From Echinarachnius parma (Eukaryota; Echinodermata; Echinoidea; Clypeasteroida; Echinarachniidae): a stretch of 64,000 nt of DNA. Numbering within the stretch: position 1 is the stretch's first letter; each line of letters starts with the position of its first letter. The stretch spans positions 161,001 to 225,000 of the forward strand of contig JBAMJV010005535.1 of assembly GCA_037951105.1 (NCBI GenBank), written 5' to 3'. Below are positions 23,248 through 35,892 of the stretch, in pieces. The position numbers and the translations under genes are program-made. The notes beneath the pieces are model-generated. The model made no database searches. It was not told where the DNA came from and saw nothing but the letters and a program-made list of their open reading frames with translations.

Positions 23248-24240
23248 TACTCCGCAAAAAAAGAAACTGGACACTTGTATAAGACCAAATATTTCATATT
23301 CATTTACGATAAAATATATGATATTGTATATCAAATTAAAGATAAAACGACTCTCTTCAATATTGGCATAAAATCTAAATGAAATCATTCATGCATGACT
23401 TGTCACGGTCAGTTAACCACAGCAAGGTCTGTTTTCAAAAATAGCAAAAGTGGAACATCCACTCAACCATATAAATGCTGATAAGCATAATCTAAAACGC
23501 TATATTCATGACATGGCATAAATTTTCAACACAAATGTGACCTTTTCTATCTTCATCTCAATAAAAAGTATAAATGAAGACATATTGTGAACGTTATAGG
23601 TTTTATTTTCATCCAAAAGTAACAAAATAGGGAATTCCATGGCAAAGGTTTATTAGTCGAAACCACAGTTTGTGCCTTTATTTCAGCATGAAAAATGGTA
23701 TAAATTCTTCTCAAGAATTCTACCTTACTCCACAGATCTTCATGTCACCATTGGTCAAACAGTTGGGCAGTCTTTAACATGACATTTCTCTAGGTAACTA
23801 TGGTTAAAATTGCAGGGGACACACTTAAACAGACAAGCTTCACGCCTCTAATACAGACCAGTATGATGATGCTCTCATAACCTGGCCCTGTTTTATTGAC
23901 GAATTTGAATTTTCAGAGATTGTTCATAACAATAAAGTTAAATAATGTCATAATTTACTTGCCCCGCACATCTTGTTTTAAGTGAAACGCTTACTATCAT
24001 CCTGATCATTTCAGTCGAATGGTGTGATCCTCTATTGTTTTTGCTATTTTTGAAAACACACCTTTCTATTGTTAATTGACCATGGCATTTCATGCATGAA
24101 CGATTACACCTTTAATTTATACCCTGCATGCAGAGGACTAAATTCCCTTTAATTTGATATATGATAATCTACACTTTATCGTACATTAATATGAAATATT
24201 TCAACTTTTACAAGTGTCCAGTTTCTTTTTTTGCGGAGTA
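23248..24240. mobile_element. 993-bp foldback-like element, TA flanks
   Basis: Ends TACTCCGCAAAAAAAGAAAC and its reverse complement extend about 33 nt (through TGGACACTTGTA) and are flanked by TA. Subterminal segments are also inverted copies (TTGCTATTTTTGAAAACA near 24040 against TGTTTTCAAAAATAGCAA near 23431). There is no transposase ORF, so it is non-autonomous; TA flanks suggest a Tc1/mariner-type enzyme. Confidence 0.8.
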
Positions 24241-24242
24241 TA

Positions 24243-26381
24243 TATGTATTCCTATTATGGCGAATGTAAACTTTGATGACAAAGGGTTTGCTATGAAGGA
24301 CCAGAAACTTGGGCTAGCCTCGTCCAAATTGGCGACAACTAATGTAGGCCAAGTCTATGGCTAAGAAGTTTGACAAAAACCTCTTTAGTGACCAGCAATT
24401 GGTAGCAAAATAAGAAAAAGGCTGGTTACTATACATGTCTGCATGAAACCTGTATGAAATTGAATGTCTTATGACACTGGTTGATTGAGAATTGGGGCAA
24501 GTCCCAACTACGATTTTAATTTGTGCAATTTCTCAATATGGCTTCTTGACAATCCGAACCTTGTTAATCCAGCCAGCTAGTGCCTTAGTCCATCCACTGC
24601 ATGTTGAGATCCATTCGGTGCATGTCGAGCGTTTTGTTCTTGTCCACTCTATTTGACAACTAGTTGGTTATGCCAATGCTCAGCATTAGCTACAAATTTG
24701 ATTTGGGCCACCAAATTCCATTGATGCTTTAGCTTAGCCCTTGGGCCACTAACAATTAGCTTTGGGCCACCCTAATGGGCAACAAAATATAACAATTAAT
24801 TGTTAATGTTATTATTTATTTTAGGCCACCAGATTTAGGTTCGGGCCACTAGAATTCGAAAAGTCTTTTTTACTTGCCCGACTGGACCACAAGGCTATAA
24901 AGTACATTTCTAACATAGGTAATGCGATTTGTGCTCCTGAACCCACTATATTCATTACCACAACTGCCCACGTTCCAGTAGTTTCCTGCTCAAGTTTTGT
25001 TGGATGCTCGGGCTTAGTAGTGTTCTCTTTGTTTGCCAACCCCATTTAACCACAATGCTAGTTGTCAACTTAAAAAGATCACTTACAGTTTGCTCCGCCT
25101 GTACATCCTGCAAAGGCTATGTTGAAATATAAATGGAAATGGAAATGGAAAATGGCCTTGGGTGCTGGGTGGATATTTTCTGAGAAAAATTATGGCTCTC
25201 AGGAAATGTTCGTATCCCTGCAGAGGACAAAACTAACCATTTATGAGCAATTTTACTTTCATTGTAGAAACATACCAGAATACCAAATACAATTTGAATA
25301 CTATAGAATAATAGTATAGAGAATATAAAACAATGAGTTTTGTTTTGCTTGGAGCTCTTGTTGGACAGTTTTGTTTCAGTTGAAAGTATTTAATCTACAA
25401 TGAATGTGTATATGTGGAACAATTTTGGGGCGTTTTGTGATGATGGCTAAATAGGAAATTATGCCTTGTGGTTAAAATGCTATTCTGCACCCACTGGCAT
25501 GATACTGCCATACAATCCCATGCTTGAATGACAAATTAATTGAAATTATATCTGTCGTTTAAAAAGCAAGTTAATTTGCATTTCTTCTTAAAAATGTAAT
25601 GGAAAAATATAATAATAATAATAATAATGATATTATAATATTGATTTAAATAATGCAATTATGAAGTGATTTTTCCATGCTTGTGCTTGAAAATATAAAT
25701 GCCAAGAAAAAGTTAGTTAACGTTCCTTATCTTTGCTTAAGTTTTTATATGCTTTACAACATTAAGTTGTAACTAAAAATGTGTACAATGATCTATATAA
25801 TATGTTAACTTATTTTGCAATGATTATGGGAAGGGTATATGTATTAAAATAATTGATGTTTGTCCTGAATGGGAGAAATAAATATTTTTGAAATGGGTAC
25901 AAATTAATTTTTTGAACCAACGTTAATGTGTGATTCATGACAATGTTGCCTTATGCGATGTCCATCATTACTTGCATATCGAGGAGCTGTTAGTAGCGTC
26001 TGACAGAATTAAAATGAATTTATATTAGATTGGTTTAAAGCAATGTCCAAAGTAATAATATTGAAGGAAATGTCTTCATGATAAGTAGATATATGGCTGT
26101 AAAAATGAAAAGAAAAGTGATTGTCACTCACATGCCAAAAGCATCCGCTTTGTATACGCAGCAAGTTATAAATGTATGGAATTATATGGAGTTATGATAT
26201 GTGTAGATATTGTATGCCTTGTGCAGCATACAGCACTATATGAGTTGCAATAATGGAATAAAATGAGCCAAGGTCATCTCATATTGCTACCAACATATTG
26301 CAACTAGCGCTGTTTTTTGTATGTATATGCCCCATGAAGAGAGAAAACATTTGTGTCAGTTTGTCTGTTTGTCTGTCTGTA

Positions 26382-26385
<4 letters not shown>
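24243..26385. other. AT-rich intergenic stretch
   Basis: Contains repeat H copy 3 and a short AAT run near 25615. Hexamers AATAAA near 25876 and 26252 could mark a more distal polyadenylation site. No coding signal. Confidence 0.5.
24676..24920 (+). repeat. Interspersed repeat H, copy 3
   Basis: GATTTGGGCCACCAAATTCC, TTTGGGCCACC, AGGCCACCAGATTTAGGTTC, and TTTTTACTTGCCCGACTGGA before CCACAAGG match copies 1 and 2. Confidence 0.65.
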
Positions 26386-26424
<39 letters not shown>

Positions 26425-26502
26425 CGCATTCATGTTTTTCACTGTGTGTTTCGCATTCATGTTTTTCACTGTGTATTTTGCATTCATGTTTTTCACTGTG
26501 TG
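26386..26502. repeat. (GT)n microsatellite and 27-bp minisatellite
   Basis: A GT run to 26421 is followed by three copies of a 27-bp unit TTTCGCATTCATGTTTTTCA + CTGTGTG (26422-26502). Confidence 0.95.
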
Positions 26503-26564
26503 TGTCTGTGTGGGTGTTTGTGAGTGCCTGTGTGTATGTGTGTTTGCAAATGTGTGCACGTTAA

Positions 26565-27124
26565 AGAGATAGTTGAGTTTTGGTATAGAGGGCGCTACAC
26601 AAAATAATTTTTTGTGAGATAATGAAAAATTTAGTGTAAAATTTGAAAGAGCATAATATTTTAGTGACAGAATAAACTTTATTTGATCAGAATCAGTTCA
26701 GAAATGGCCGAAATATCCATAAACATAGCAATTTGTAATAATTGTGGGGCCCCACAAGTATTCAATAATTTTAAACCAGCCGTTAAAAAATGTAAAAAAT
26801 GCTTCTTTATAAAAATGTACAAAAGAGGTTTTTAAATAGTTGTTGATTATCTCTCTATCTAATCACTATTGCAACAAAACATCACATGCGCAATATTTTT
26901 GTTTAATGGTTGAAACCGATGAGTTTTTAGAGAGCGCCCTCTTGAATTTTAACGGCTCTTTTTGAATGATAACAGGCTTTTTACTTAGTCATTTGTAATT
27001 TTGTATTCCTTTCAAGCATGGTGGAGTAATAACTATTAGTTTGTAATGTAATGGTGCAGGTTTTGGTAACTAAAATTCAGTTTGACCAAAACTGTATTCT
27101 CTTTACCAAAACTCAACTATCCCT
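26565..27124 (+). mobile_element. Family A MITE, copy 4 (560 bp)
   Basis: TTAA|AGAGATAGTTGAGTTTTGG ... AAACTCAACTATCCCT|TTAA. It carries the subtype features TATAGAGGGCGCTACACAAA and TGTGGGGCCCCACAAG, also seen in copy 6 but not copies 1-3. Confidence 0.9.
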
Positions 27125-28307
27125 TTAAGTGTGATTTACGTATGTACTTGATTTTATTTATCTCTGTTTTCTTTAATTCATAATCATACAACAATAATTA
27201 AACAAAACAATATGAGACGGGAGGAGGTTTCAAAAATATATGTGCATGGAAAAGATTGAGTGAGACTGCTGATCCTTACACAAAATATATATATACAATT
27301 TCAAGCATGTTTATAGAAGAAAATGTAAAATTGTACAGGATTACCAACGACTGATTATTGTAGCCAGCGGCTGCGCTTTTGCTATAGTTAGATGTGTTCA
27401 GATAAGGAACGTTCGATTCAAATCGTGCTCAGTGCAGCAATTAATATCCATTTATCTAATTGAACTCAGAATTTAAAAGATTGAATTCTTGTTAACCTCC
27501 GTATTATAAGACCGGCAAAAGGGGAGGCGTGGAGAATGAGGGGAGGCCGCCAAACGGCCCAAGAAACAGAGCTAGGAGCTTAGAGAGTCTGTTTCGTTCG
27601 TGATAATATCCATTTCAATTAGATTGATCGATAAATCCGTAGGCAATGTGATTTAGGGGGTTGCGCGGCTTGGCTTTGAACTTGGGTCAGATAGGGGCAA
27701 GGTTTTCCCTTCCAGCCCCCCCCCCCCCCTCCCATTTTTTTTTACCGCCTTGTCCATTTTCAATCCAATCTTTCTTTCATTTTTTACGGTTACAACCGAA
27801 GCAAACTTACAAAGCCTTCTGTTGTTAAGCGGCGGCGCTGCATGCACATTTTATACAGTACCACTCACATCAAAGGGGGACTCCGACTTTGCTAACAAAA
27901 ACTGCATACAGGCATGCACAATGGTTTTCACGCGTATAATAATAATGCATTTATGATGATGATATGCCACGCCTTTTGCGCGAGGTATTGTCCTTGTACC
28001 CGTCTACCCCCACACCACCCCCATAGGGTCCCTTTACCCCTACTCAACGCCTGCAAAATTATAGGGTAATAAACCACAACAATCAAGTAATAAACACCTA
28101 GAGGTTTCTACTGTATAAAGTTTCTTTTCTATAAAAAAAAAAAAAACGAAAACCCCCCCCCCCCCCCGAACATTGCAGTATAAACCAGAGTTGATTTTAG
28201 TATATTGCAGTGCATGGCGTAGTCAGAGCCACCAAAGATGGGGGTGGGGGGGGGGGGGGTGGTGGGGGGCGTACCCATGAGGGAGGCATACCTGTGCCAA
28301 AATATAG

Positions 28308-28488
28308 ATACATTAAAACCTGTGTATAGTGACCACCTATAAGGGAAACAGGAAAAGTGACCACTGTAGACAGATGACCCCTGTTGACAAGTTCCATAAC
28401 ATTGCAGGGGGTAACTTTTTGTGGCCACTGTACAGTAGACAGGGTGACTGATATAGACAGGTGGCCACAAAGACAGGTATGATTGTAT
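28308..28488. mobile_element. 181-bp TGACCAC-repeat MITE
   Basis: Inverted ends ATACATTAAAACCTGTGTAT and, from the right, ATACAATCATACCTGTCTTT. Internal GTGACCAC and TAGACAGGTG motifs repeat several times in alternating orientation. Confidence 0.65.
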
Positions 28489-30179
28489 AGCGTTATGTTT
28501 TTCATTCCCTACCCTCACCCCCAGAAGGGCAGAACCATGTGAGCAATAATTTCCAAATAATTCAGACTTCTGACTATCTTTTCTTTCTAACCCTGTCTTT
28601 TTGCTCCCTCCCCACTCCATCCAACTTGCCGCTGATGATTGTTTGAAGATTGGTCTAATTTGTTGGTACTTACATCATTTCGATCAAAATAAAACATGAC
28701 TCCTTATATGAATTTGTGTTAAACAAAAATAATGATAAAGATGACAGTTTTATAATATTAGTTACGACTTTTGATTTTAATTAATTTTTAAACTATTACC
28801 TTTTGCACATAACGAGTGTTCTATCAAAGCGTTTGCAACTTGTATCAGTTTGTAAGCTTTTATTATTATCTTATTTATCGATATGAAGAATACCACAAAA
28901 ATAAAACAAAACACGGAAGGTAGGTCGATCCCAGCTTAATCTAAATTATGTTATAATTTCTATCACACAAAAATGAAGAAGAAAAATAGAGGCGCTCTAT
29001 TTTTAAATCTAAGGCGCCTCGCCACCGTGTTCTCCTCGCCATTCTCTGGCGTAGATATTTTCCACCAACTCGCTCGTTCAGTACCCGCCGTGCCGAGCCG
29101 CCGGGCAGAAATTAATTTGCTATTCATCGATCTCGGGATACTTTTGTACATTTTATGAATGGGTGGTGCCGCTAGTATTATTTTTACGGCCAATACAAGA
29201 GCGATACAGTGCATGACGCTGACAACAATAATGATTATGATGTTTTTTCTTTAATATTGTTCAATATTGCTGCAATGATGTGGTTTATTATTTTGGGGCG
29301 TTCGGTGCGTGTGTGGACTATATTAACATTTCTTTGAATAAAACAAAAACAAGTTTGTGAATAAGTATTCATTGACGACCCTGGTGATAATTACAATTTA
29401 TTCATGTTTTGATAAAAGGCGTTTTTTTTTTAGAACTTGTAGTCAATAACTATCAAGATATGTGGATTTATAAGATTTCCATCTAAAAACAAAATCATGA
29501 TACAGTTTCCCTCACCTATAGCCTACCAATTTAAACATAATACTGACTCTTAAATTAGATTAAACCTTTTCTATAAATCATTATAATATTTGATATTACA
29601 GTATCATAGACATGTTAGAAAGACACATCCCGAATATAGTATGAGTTGTTTTCCCGTATAATATGTTTCTTTAACACCAACTTGGCATGGTTTAAGATCA
29701 GTTTTGATTGGTTCGTTTGGTTTAGATGACGAACTTGTCATTTGTTTTAAAAATAAATATTAAATATTATGATGTATACATGACTGTATTATAATTATGT
29801 TTTAATATCTGCTGAGTGGCCCCAACACTAAACATGACGAAAAGTTGAATTGAAAAGGGTTAAAACATCATTATGAAGAGTCCGCCCTTTAGTTAGCCCA
29901 CTCTAGCTACGCTACTATATTTCTAGTGTGTTTATCTTTTCGAAAGCTCTCCTTCGTAAACATAAAAACAACGATCAACAATGAATGATATGATTTGGCG
30001 GAAAAAATGTCTTCTAACTTTCGTATCATGATATACTGATGCATTGTTTATTATTATGTTTTTGTTTCGTTATCTACAAACGAAAATTATTGTAGAATTA
30101 TTATGTACAAGGTATCCGCGTATTAAGTACGTCCTTTTTGACGCCTTTTGCTCCAAAATAAATGGGCAGTATGAAAGGG

Positions 30180-30620
30180 AAAATGAGCAAGTGACAATAA
30201 GGCGGGAAAATATTGATTAAAGCCACAGTGCCACTAATTGCTCTCGACCCTGATTAAGAGTTACGGGCGTGATTTTCATCAAATTAATCCAAATCGCATT
30301 ATTATCGGCATGGCGTGGAATTATGTGCCTAATGAATTACTATTTCCGATTCATTTGTTGGGAGGTGCCATACACACCGTGCTGTTGCCGCCCGCATTTC
30401 CTTTTCTAACGAGGCGAGTCTCTAAGAAGCTGCGATGCCGTATCTCACCCGTACGATAATCATGGCGTTACATACGAGCTCACAAAATAATCACCCTACC
30501 CAGCCGCGTTCCCTTGCGCTCCAAGTTTCGGAGCAAAGCCCGCGTAGGGTAGCATTCTCTCTTCTTCATGTCCCCTTCCTTCCACTCTGTTCTTTCACTG
30601 ATTTTCTGGCTTTGACATGT
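30180..30620. promoter_or_regulatory. Candidate cis-regulatory island
   Basis: Non-repetitive, higher GC than its surroundings, with several homeodomain-type sites (ATTAATCC near 30285, CTAATGAATTAC near 30330, GATTAAAG near 30216) and no long ORF. Function is inferred from composition only. Confidence 0.25.
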
Positions 30621-31177
30621 CTGTTTTTTGTGTGGGTCGGCTCCCCACTTTTAATAATACACCAATAGGTATGAAGGGCATATCATCCATTATTGTGGAA
30701 TGAAATGAGTTGAGCTTGAAACGGAGCGAGGGGTATACCCATGCACCAGTTAGCGGCAAGTAATTTTCCGCGCCCATGGACAATCTGAAAAGAAGCGGTA
30801 CAACAGTTTACATGAACGCGACAGATTTTTAACTTGGCTGTGGCGAATTGTGATTAATAAAGAAAGAAAGCCGCAACCCCCGACAGCACGCGCTCTTTCT
30901 GCAGACTGCTTGGATATCTATTATTGGGTATCAAAAGATATTCATACTTCCCCCGATGTCATTCTATGTGTATATAGCTAGTCGGTCCCCCTTAAACTTT
31001 TCGCGGGCTAGATAGGAAAGTCAAACTGTTTTTGCTTGTTTTGGAGTAGATGTTGGGGTTTGTAAATAAATTGGGATAAGGGCTTTCCCAATATTGCAGA
31101 TCCATATTGGCCTACACATTAACGATACTCCATTGAGTCTGAGAAATAGAGAAAACATGCAATTTCAGACGTACGAT

Positions 31178-31258
31178 CAGCATCATCACTATCATCATCG
31201 TCATCATCGTCATCTTCATCATCGTCATCATCGTCATCATCGTCATCGTCTTCATCAC

Positions 31259-31304
<46 letters not shown>

Positions 31305-31340
31305 GTCATCATCTTTATCATCATCATCATCACCATTATC
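31178..31340. repeat. (ATC)n microsatellite
   Basis: CAT/CGT trinucleotides; the His, Asp and Met homopolymer frames across it are artefacts. Confidence 0.95.
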
Positions 31341-31344
31341 AATT

Positions 31345-31920
31345 TTTGTTTTCTCTTCTTGTGTCAAACATGAACATATTTTTCGAAAATACGAAAAAAA
31401 ACGAAATACTGTATATGTAATGGAACAATTGTTCAACTTTATTTGTTTATGGCTTTATTCGATGCGTAGATATGCACGACTCCCTCGTAACGCACTGGCA
31501 AAATATTACAATACTAATCAATGTACGTATTCATAAAGGTACGGTCAATTTTAATCTAATATAATTATTGATAACTTAATTAATTACTTATTCAACTAAA
31601 CGTCTTCTCTTCTTCTTTTGTATGAGGCAGCGCATCATCTAAGCACAATCGCGCACATTTTGCAGCCAGGGGACTGTATCGAGCATTCGAGTGGGCGAAG
31701 GATTGGGCATATGTGAAACTAACCGTTGCATTGTATACGACTTCACAATGAAGACGTATTTATAATAAACCCCCTTACAAAATATATCTGATAATGTACA
31801 TGAGGGGGCAATCAGTGTACAGGAGGTTAAATTGCAATCATGTTTAGGCTATTTACGAACCTGCGTTTAAGATACAAACATAATTATTGTGCTAAACAGT
31901 ATTTGAAACAAGTACTCCAG
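31345..31920. other. Intergenic, nothing recognised
   Basis: AT-rich sequence without repeats or coding signal. Confidence 0.5.
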
Positions 31921-31950
31921 TAATAGATGTGAACGGAGTGGGGAGGGGGA

Positions 31951-32286
31951 GGGGGGGGGGGGGGTGGGGGGTGGGTAGGGGAGTGCTTGAGAGGCATGCA
32001 ATGTACATGGCATGCCATAGGCCATATTATACAAGTGTAAAGATTCGGGATCTAGGGGCGTGCTCCGGTTTCGCCCTTAACTTGCCACACCACTGGAAGC
32101 CGTACAATTCTGTCACGAAACTGTGTCTGCAATTGTGTATGGATTCATTGAATTTCATTTGGGGGGGGGGGGGGGGGAGGGTCTCCAACTGGGGTCTGGG
32201 GGCGTGTGCCGGCTACGCCCTTTACTTGCCACGCCACTCGAAACCATACAAACCTGTCGCGAAACTCACTTCTATGTCTGCATTTC
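31951..32286. repeat. Poly-G tracts with a duplicated ~90-bp block
   Basis: G14 (31951-31964) and G17 (32161-32177). Blocks 32050-32134 and 32194-32286 are diverged direct copies sharing GGGGCGTG..CCGG, CTTGCCAC.CCACT and GTC.CGAAACT. Confidence 0.8.
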
Positions 32287-32837
32287 CTAAATAAATTTTT
32301 GTTCGGACGTCATCCTGTTTCATATGTGAATCAGCTTAAAACGCAGAAGAAGACGCAGAGATAAACATGTTTTGATGAAATCGGGGCTAAACGTCTCAAT
32401 AATATTATTGTTCTGTGATATTCCATGAAATACAATATCTTTTTTTAAATACCACGTATACATTTTTTTGACAAACAAACAAACGAAAAGACAAACTAAA
32501 AGTAGTTGCAATATTAATTATACTTTGTTATATAACCACTCAATAAAAGCAACATTCCTATAATAATGATTTGTTTATACCGATGAAACACGCATTAGTA
32601 TTATTCCGAAAACAATCCCTAATAATAACAAATCATTAATACAACTTGAAGTTCCTAATCGTATCCATATTCCACCTGTTATGACAATTAAGTGCTATTA
32701 TTGATCAAACTTACTTCTGTTTTATAATATAATATTATGATATAATAACACATAATGTGCTTATACCTTCTCGCGCTTCTTGTAGGAAATAAAAGCAAAC
32801 ATTTTACAGCGATTTATATTCTTCACATTCATTCGAG

Positions 32838-32881
32838 CACACACACAAACACTCACTTCAAAACACACACACACACACACG

Positions 32882-32922
<41 letters not shown>
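32838..32922. repeat. (AC)n microsatellite
   Basis: ACACAC run interrupted by CGCCC near 32880. Confidence 0.95.
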
Positions 32923-32924
<2 letters not shown>

Positions 32925-35520
32925 TTTTTAAAGTGAAGTTTATTCCTTTAAAGATCATTCATGCAAAACATACAATAATTGATAATTGACACTTATACAT
33001 TGTCAATGTTAATTGCTTATGCATGAACAAAATAAAACGAATTAATTGCAGTCTTAGTGAACGATAAAATGAAATTAATGGCTTTACATTGTAATGGCCT
33101 GCATTGTATTTGTTGTATTTAATATTTACATTGTATTCCGTTTAATTGTACGCAGGGCCCCTTAATTTGGTAGATCAGCTTTTGAAAGTGCCACCCTGTT
33201 GAAATAAAACGTTAATAAATAAATAAATCGCTTTACATACATAGACATGATTAAACAAACTAGTTTCAGTATAGTTGAATTAAAAAAGAGTGAAATTAAT
33301 GACTTTACATGAATAAAACTATTAAAAGTCATATGCATAATTCATTATCTCTGTATGATTAAAATACTGAAGGATGTGTAATACTAAATGAATGAAGTCC
33401 TGGTTACCCCTCGCCTCTCCTGTTCCTACCCACACTCACGCGAACACACACACATATACATAGTTATATAATATAATACAAACGTATTCGCGTACATACA
33501 AACGTCTGTAACATTTAATTTGCAAATTATCCATAATAACGCAAACCTTTTCAAACTTGCATAAAAGGGCGAAATGTATGTGCGTGTAATTTGCATTATA
33601 TTTTTCTACTTTTCTAAAACAGCACGGCAAAAATAGAGTTGTCTTTACAAGACTATAGAACATATAGAACATAGCATAACAAACATAAACTTGTTGATTA
33701 CGTATATTTCCCTTTCAATTTATCTACGTGTATATTGGGTATTGATGACGTATTTACATTTACATTTTAACTTCTCTATATAAAACAACATGGCAGAAGA
33801 TTAACTTGTTTCACTGGTAAATTATGTAAAAGAGTAGATAATCATAAATATATGAGAAAATATTCAAAACATTACAAATATTTATAGCTCGTTGTTTACT
33901 GTATGCGGCGGTCATGTGGTGAACCCGAAAGCTGATGCTGGATGTCATTTTGGTCTGTCTTTTGCAATATAGACGTTTCTTATTTGCTACTTCTTTGCCG
34001 TAAAGTTTATCATTATACAATTCAAAATATAACAGATATGGAACGCTTCCACAAATAAAAACTCAAATGACGCAAGAAGGGATTTATTCTAATGAATGTT
34101 GTCTAGATCTAACAAAATATCATGATCTTCAATTTTGTGGATATGTTGGTATGAAGTGAACACCGATTTTCATTTTTAAATTGTCGTTCTGCAACATCAA
34201 CCTTTCTTTTCTTCATAATAAGCCAGGATTTTTGCAATATTACAGTCACCACGGTAACTGTAATGCACGATATAATTTGGTGCTCGAATATACTGAAGTA
34301 ACACTATATGATCATTATAACGTTTACAAATTATTACCATCAATAAAAACGATCACATACCGATGCATGCAAATAATATAAACGGTGAAGTAATTTGCAT
34401 AGCTGCTAATAAGGTACGTTTACGGTTATTATTTTACACTTCAGATAATAGTTTTGCAATTTGCGAATAGTAGGTATAATAAAGACTCTTAAGTCATTAT
34501 TTTGTATAATAAATTAATGCACAGACATGATAATGTGGATAATTATTATTTTTGTTTTGTTTTATTTAAAATGAAGCACAACTTTTCTTAACAACAACAT
34601 TTTTCAGCTTGGTGATTAGTTAAAATTATATTTCAAAGTTATATTGTGATGGTTTATGAAAACAAAATCAAAACGATTTTAAAAATATTTTTATAAGTGT
34701 GAGATTTTATATAAAATGATAAAATATTTCCAACGTCATACATTTATCATGACTATAATCCTCGCACTATAGGAAGCCAATATACATGGAGGGCTTCGTT
34801 GTTTGGAAGTATTTTCATAAATTGGAACCTCGGAAATATTGTTCACGTAAGTATTTTTCATTTCACTTTTCAAACTGAGGTAGAATTTTTTGTTCAATAC
34901 GTCATTATACTTTTCAAGATTGATTTCATGAACATAATATTTGTAACAAAATAACATGATTCTAAAAATGTATTTCTAAAATAATATAGTTTACTTACCC
35001 CCCTTTAAAAAAATACTTACCCTTGTAGAAATTATTTCAAATGGATATTGTGCTCTCGAACCGTAATTTTAAAAGTGTTTTTCTAGAATTTTGTGAGTTA
35101 TAGTCCAAAACATAACCATCCTTTTTACCGTGCGTCGAACGTGAATAATGACTGATTTTCCTGGATAAACCATAATAATATACCCGAGTCTTGGTCATGC
35201 AGGCTTATATACAGTTGCCAGCACAAAATATCCTCTCTAAACACGAATTATACATGCACTATTTTCTAGCTGTATTATTTTATCGTGATCGGATATATGT
35301 ACTTCTTAATACGGTTTGCAGTGGTTTATACTTACCAATGCTTACCGCCTATAAGCACGCATGAGGGACGGGTATTTTTCTTGCTAGTTTTGAAGGCGAA
35401 CTCTGCCGTGCCCGATCTAATCCAGCTCAAGCTGGGGGTAAGCCGATAGAAAAGACGGGAAAATACCCCAAATCCGACTGGACTGAGATGATGGAACGCA
35501 TAAGTATATTTATCGCATTA
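32923..35520. other. AT-rich intergenic region
   Basis: No coding signal. An X-box-like site GTCACC-AC-GGTAAC is at 34245-34258. A slightly GC-richer patch at about 35320-35480 is non-repetitive. Confidence 0.5.
34245..34258. promoter_or_regulatory. RFX X-box-like motif
   Basis: GTCACCACGGTAAC fits the GTNRCC-N2-RGYAAC consensus exactly. A single site in anonymous sequence, so function is unproven. Confidence 0.3.
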
Positions 35521-35544
35521 ACCAACATCTCAGAAAGAGGGAGA

Positions 35545-35600
35545 GGGGGTAGGGGGATGGGGAAGGAGGGGGGGTGGGGGGGGGGGGGGGGGGGGGGGGG
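35545..35600. repeat. Poly-G tract (G25 at 35576-35600)
   Basis: G-rich from 35545, ending in 25 consecutive G. Confidence 0.95.
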
Positions 35601-35892
35601 TACGTAGAGAAATACAAAACAAGAGGACGATCAAGAGAGAAGGAAACGAATATATTAACATTTTGTGCATCTTATGCACGTACCAACATTTTTAATATAA
35701 TAAAGATATTTTTCGTGTATGTTTTGTAATGTTTGTCGACAGCATGTCACAAAGATACATCGCATAAATTATTAACATATTCATATCATTTATAATGATT
35801 ATGTCAACATTATCCAACAACAACATCATCAGCAGCAATAACACCAACAGCAGCAACAGCAATGTTAGCAGCAATATATGCAATTGAAGTAA

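Larger units (their letters stand above)
27129..31090. other. Intergenic region with poly-C/G tracts and GC islands
   Basis: Poly-C at 27716-27729 and 28153-28167, and poly-G at 28246-28259. GC-richer, non-repetitive islands occur at 28975-29215 and 30180-30620. No supported gene. Confidence 0.5.

Noticed and set aside
26422..26502. CRISPR-like direct repeats
   Set aside because: Three head-to-tail 27-bp units without spacers, in a eukaryotic GT-repeat context: a minisatellite.
28129..28620. 163-codon minus-strand ORF
   Set aside because: Spans a poly-C run, a poly-G run and the TGACCAC-repeat MITE; no protein family recognised.
31094..31436. His-, Asp- and Met-rich ORFs
   Set aside because: Reading frames of the ATC microsatellite.
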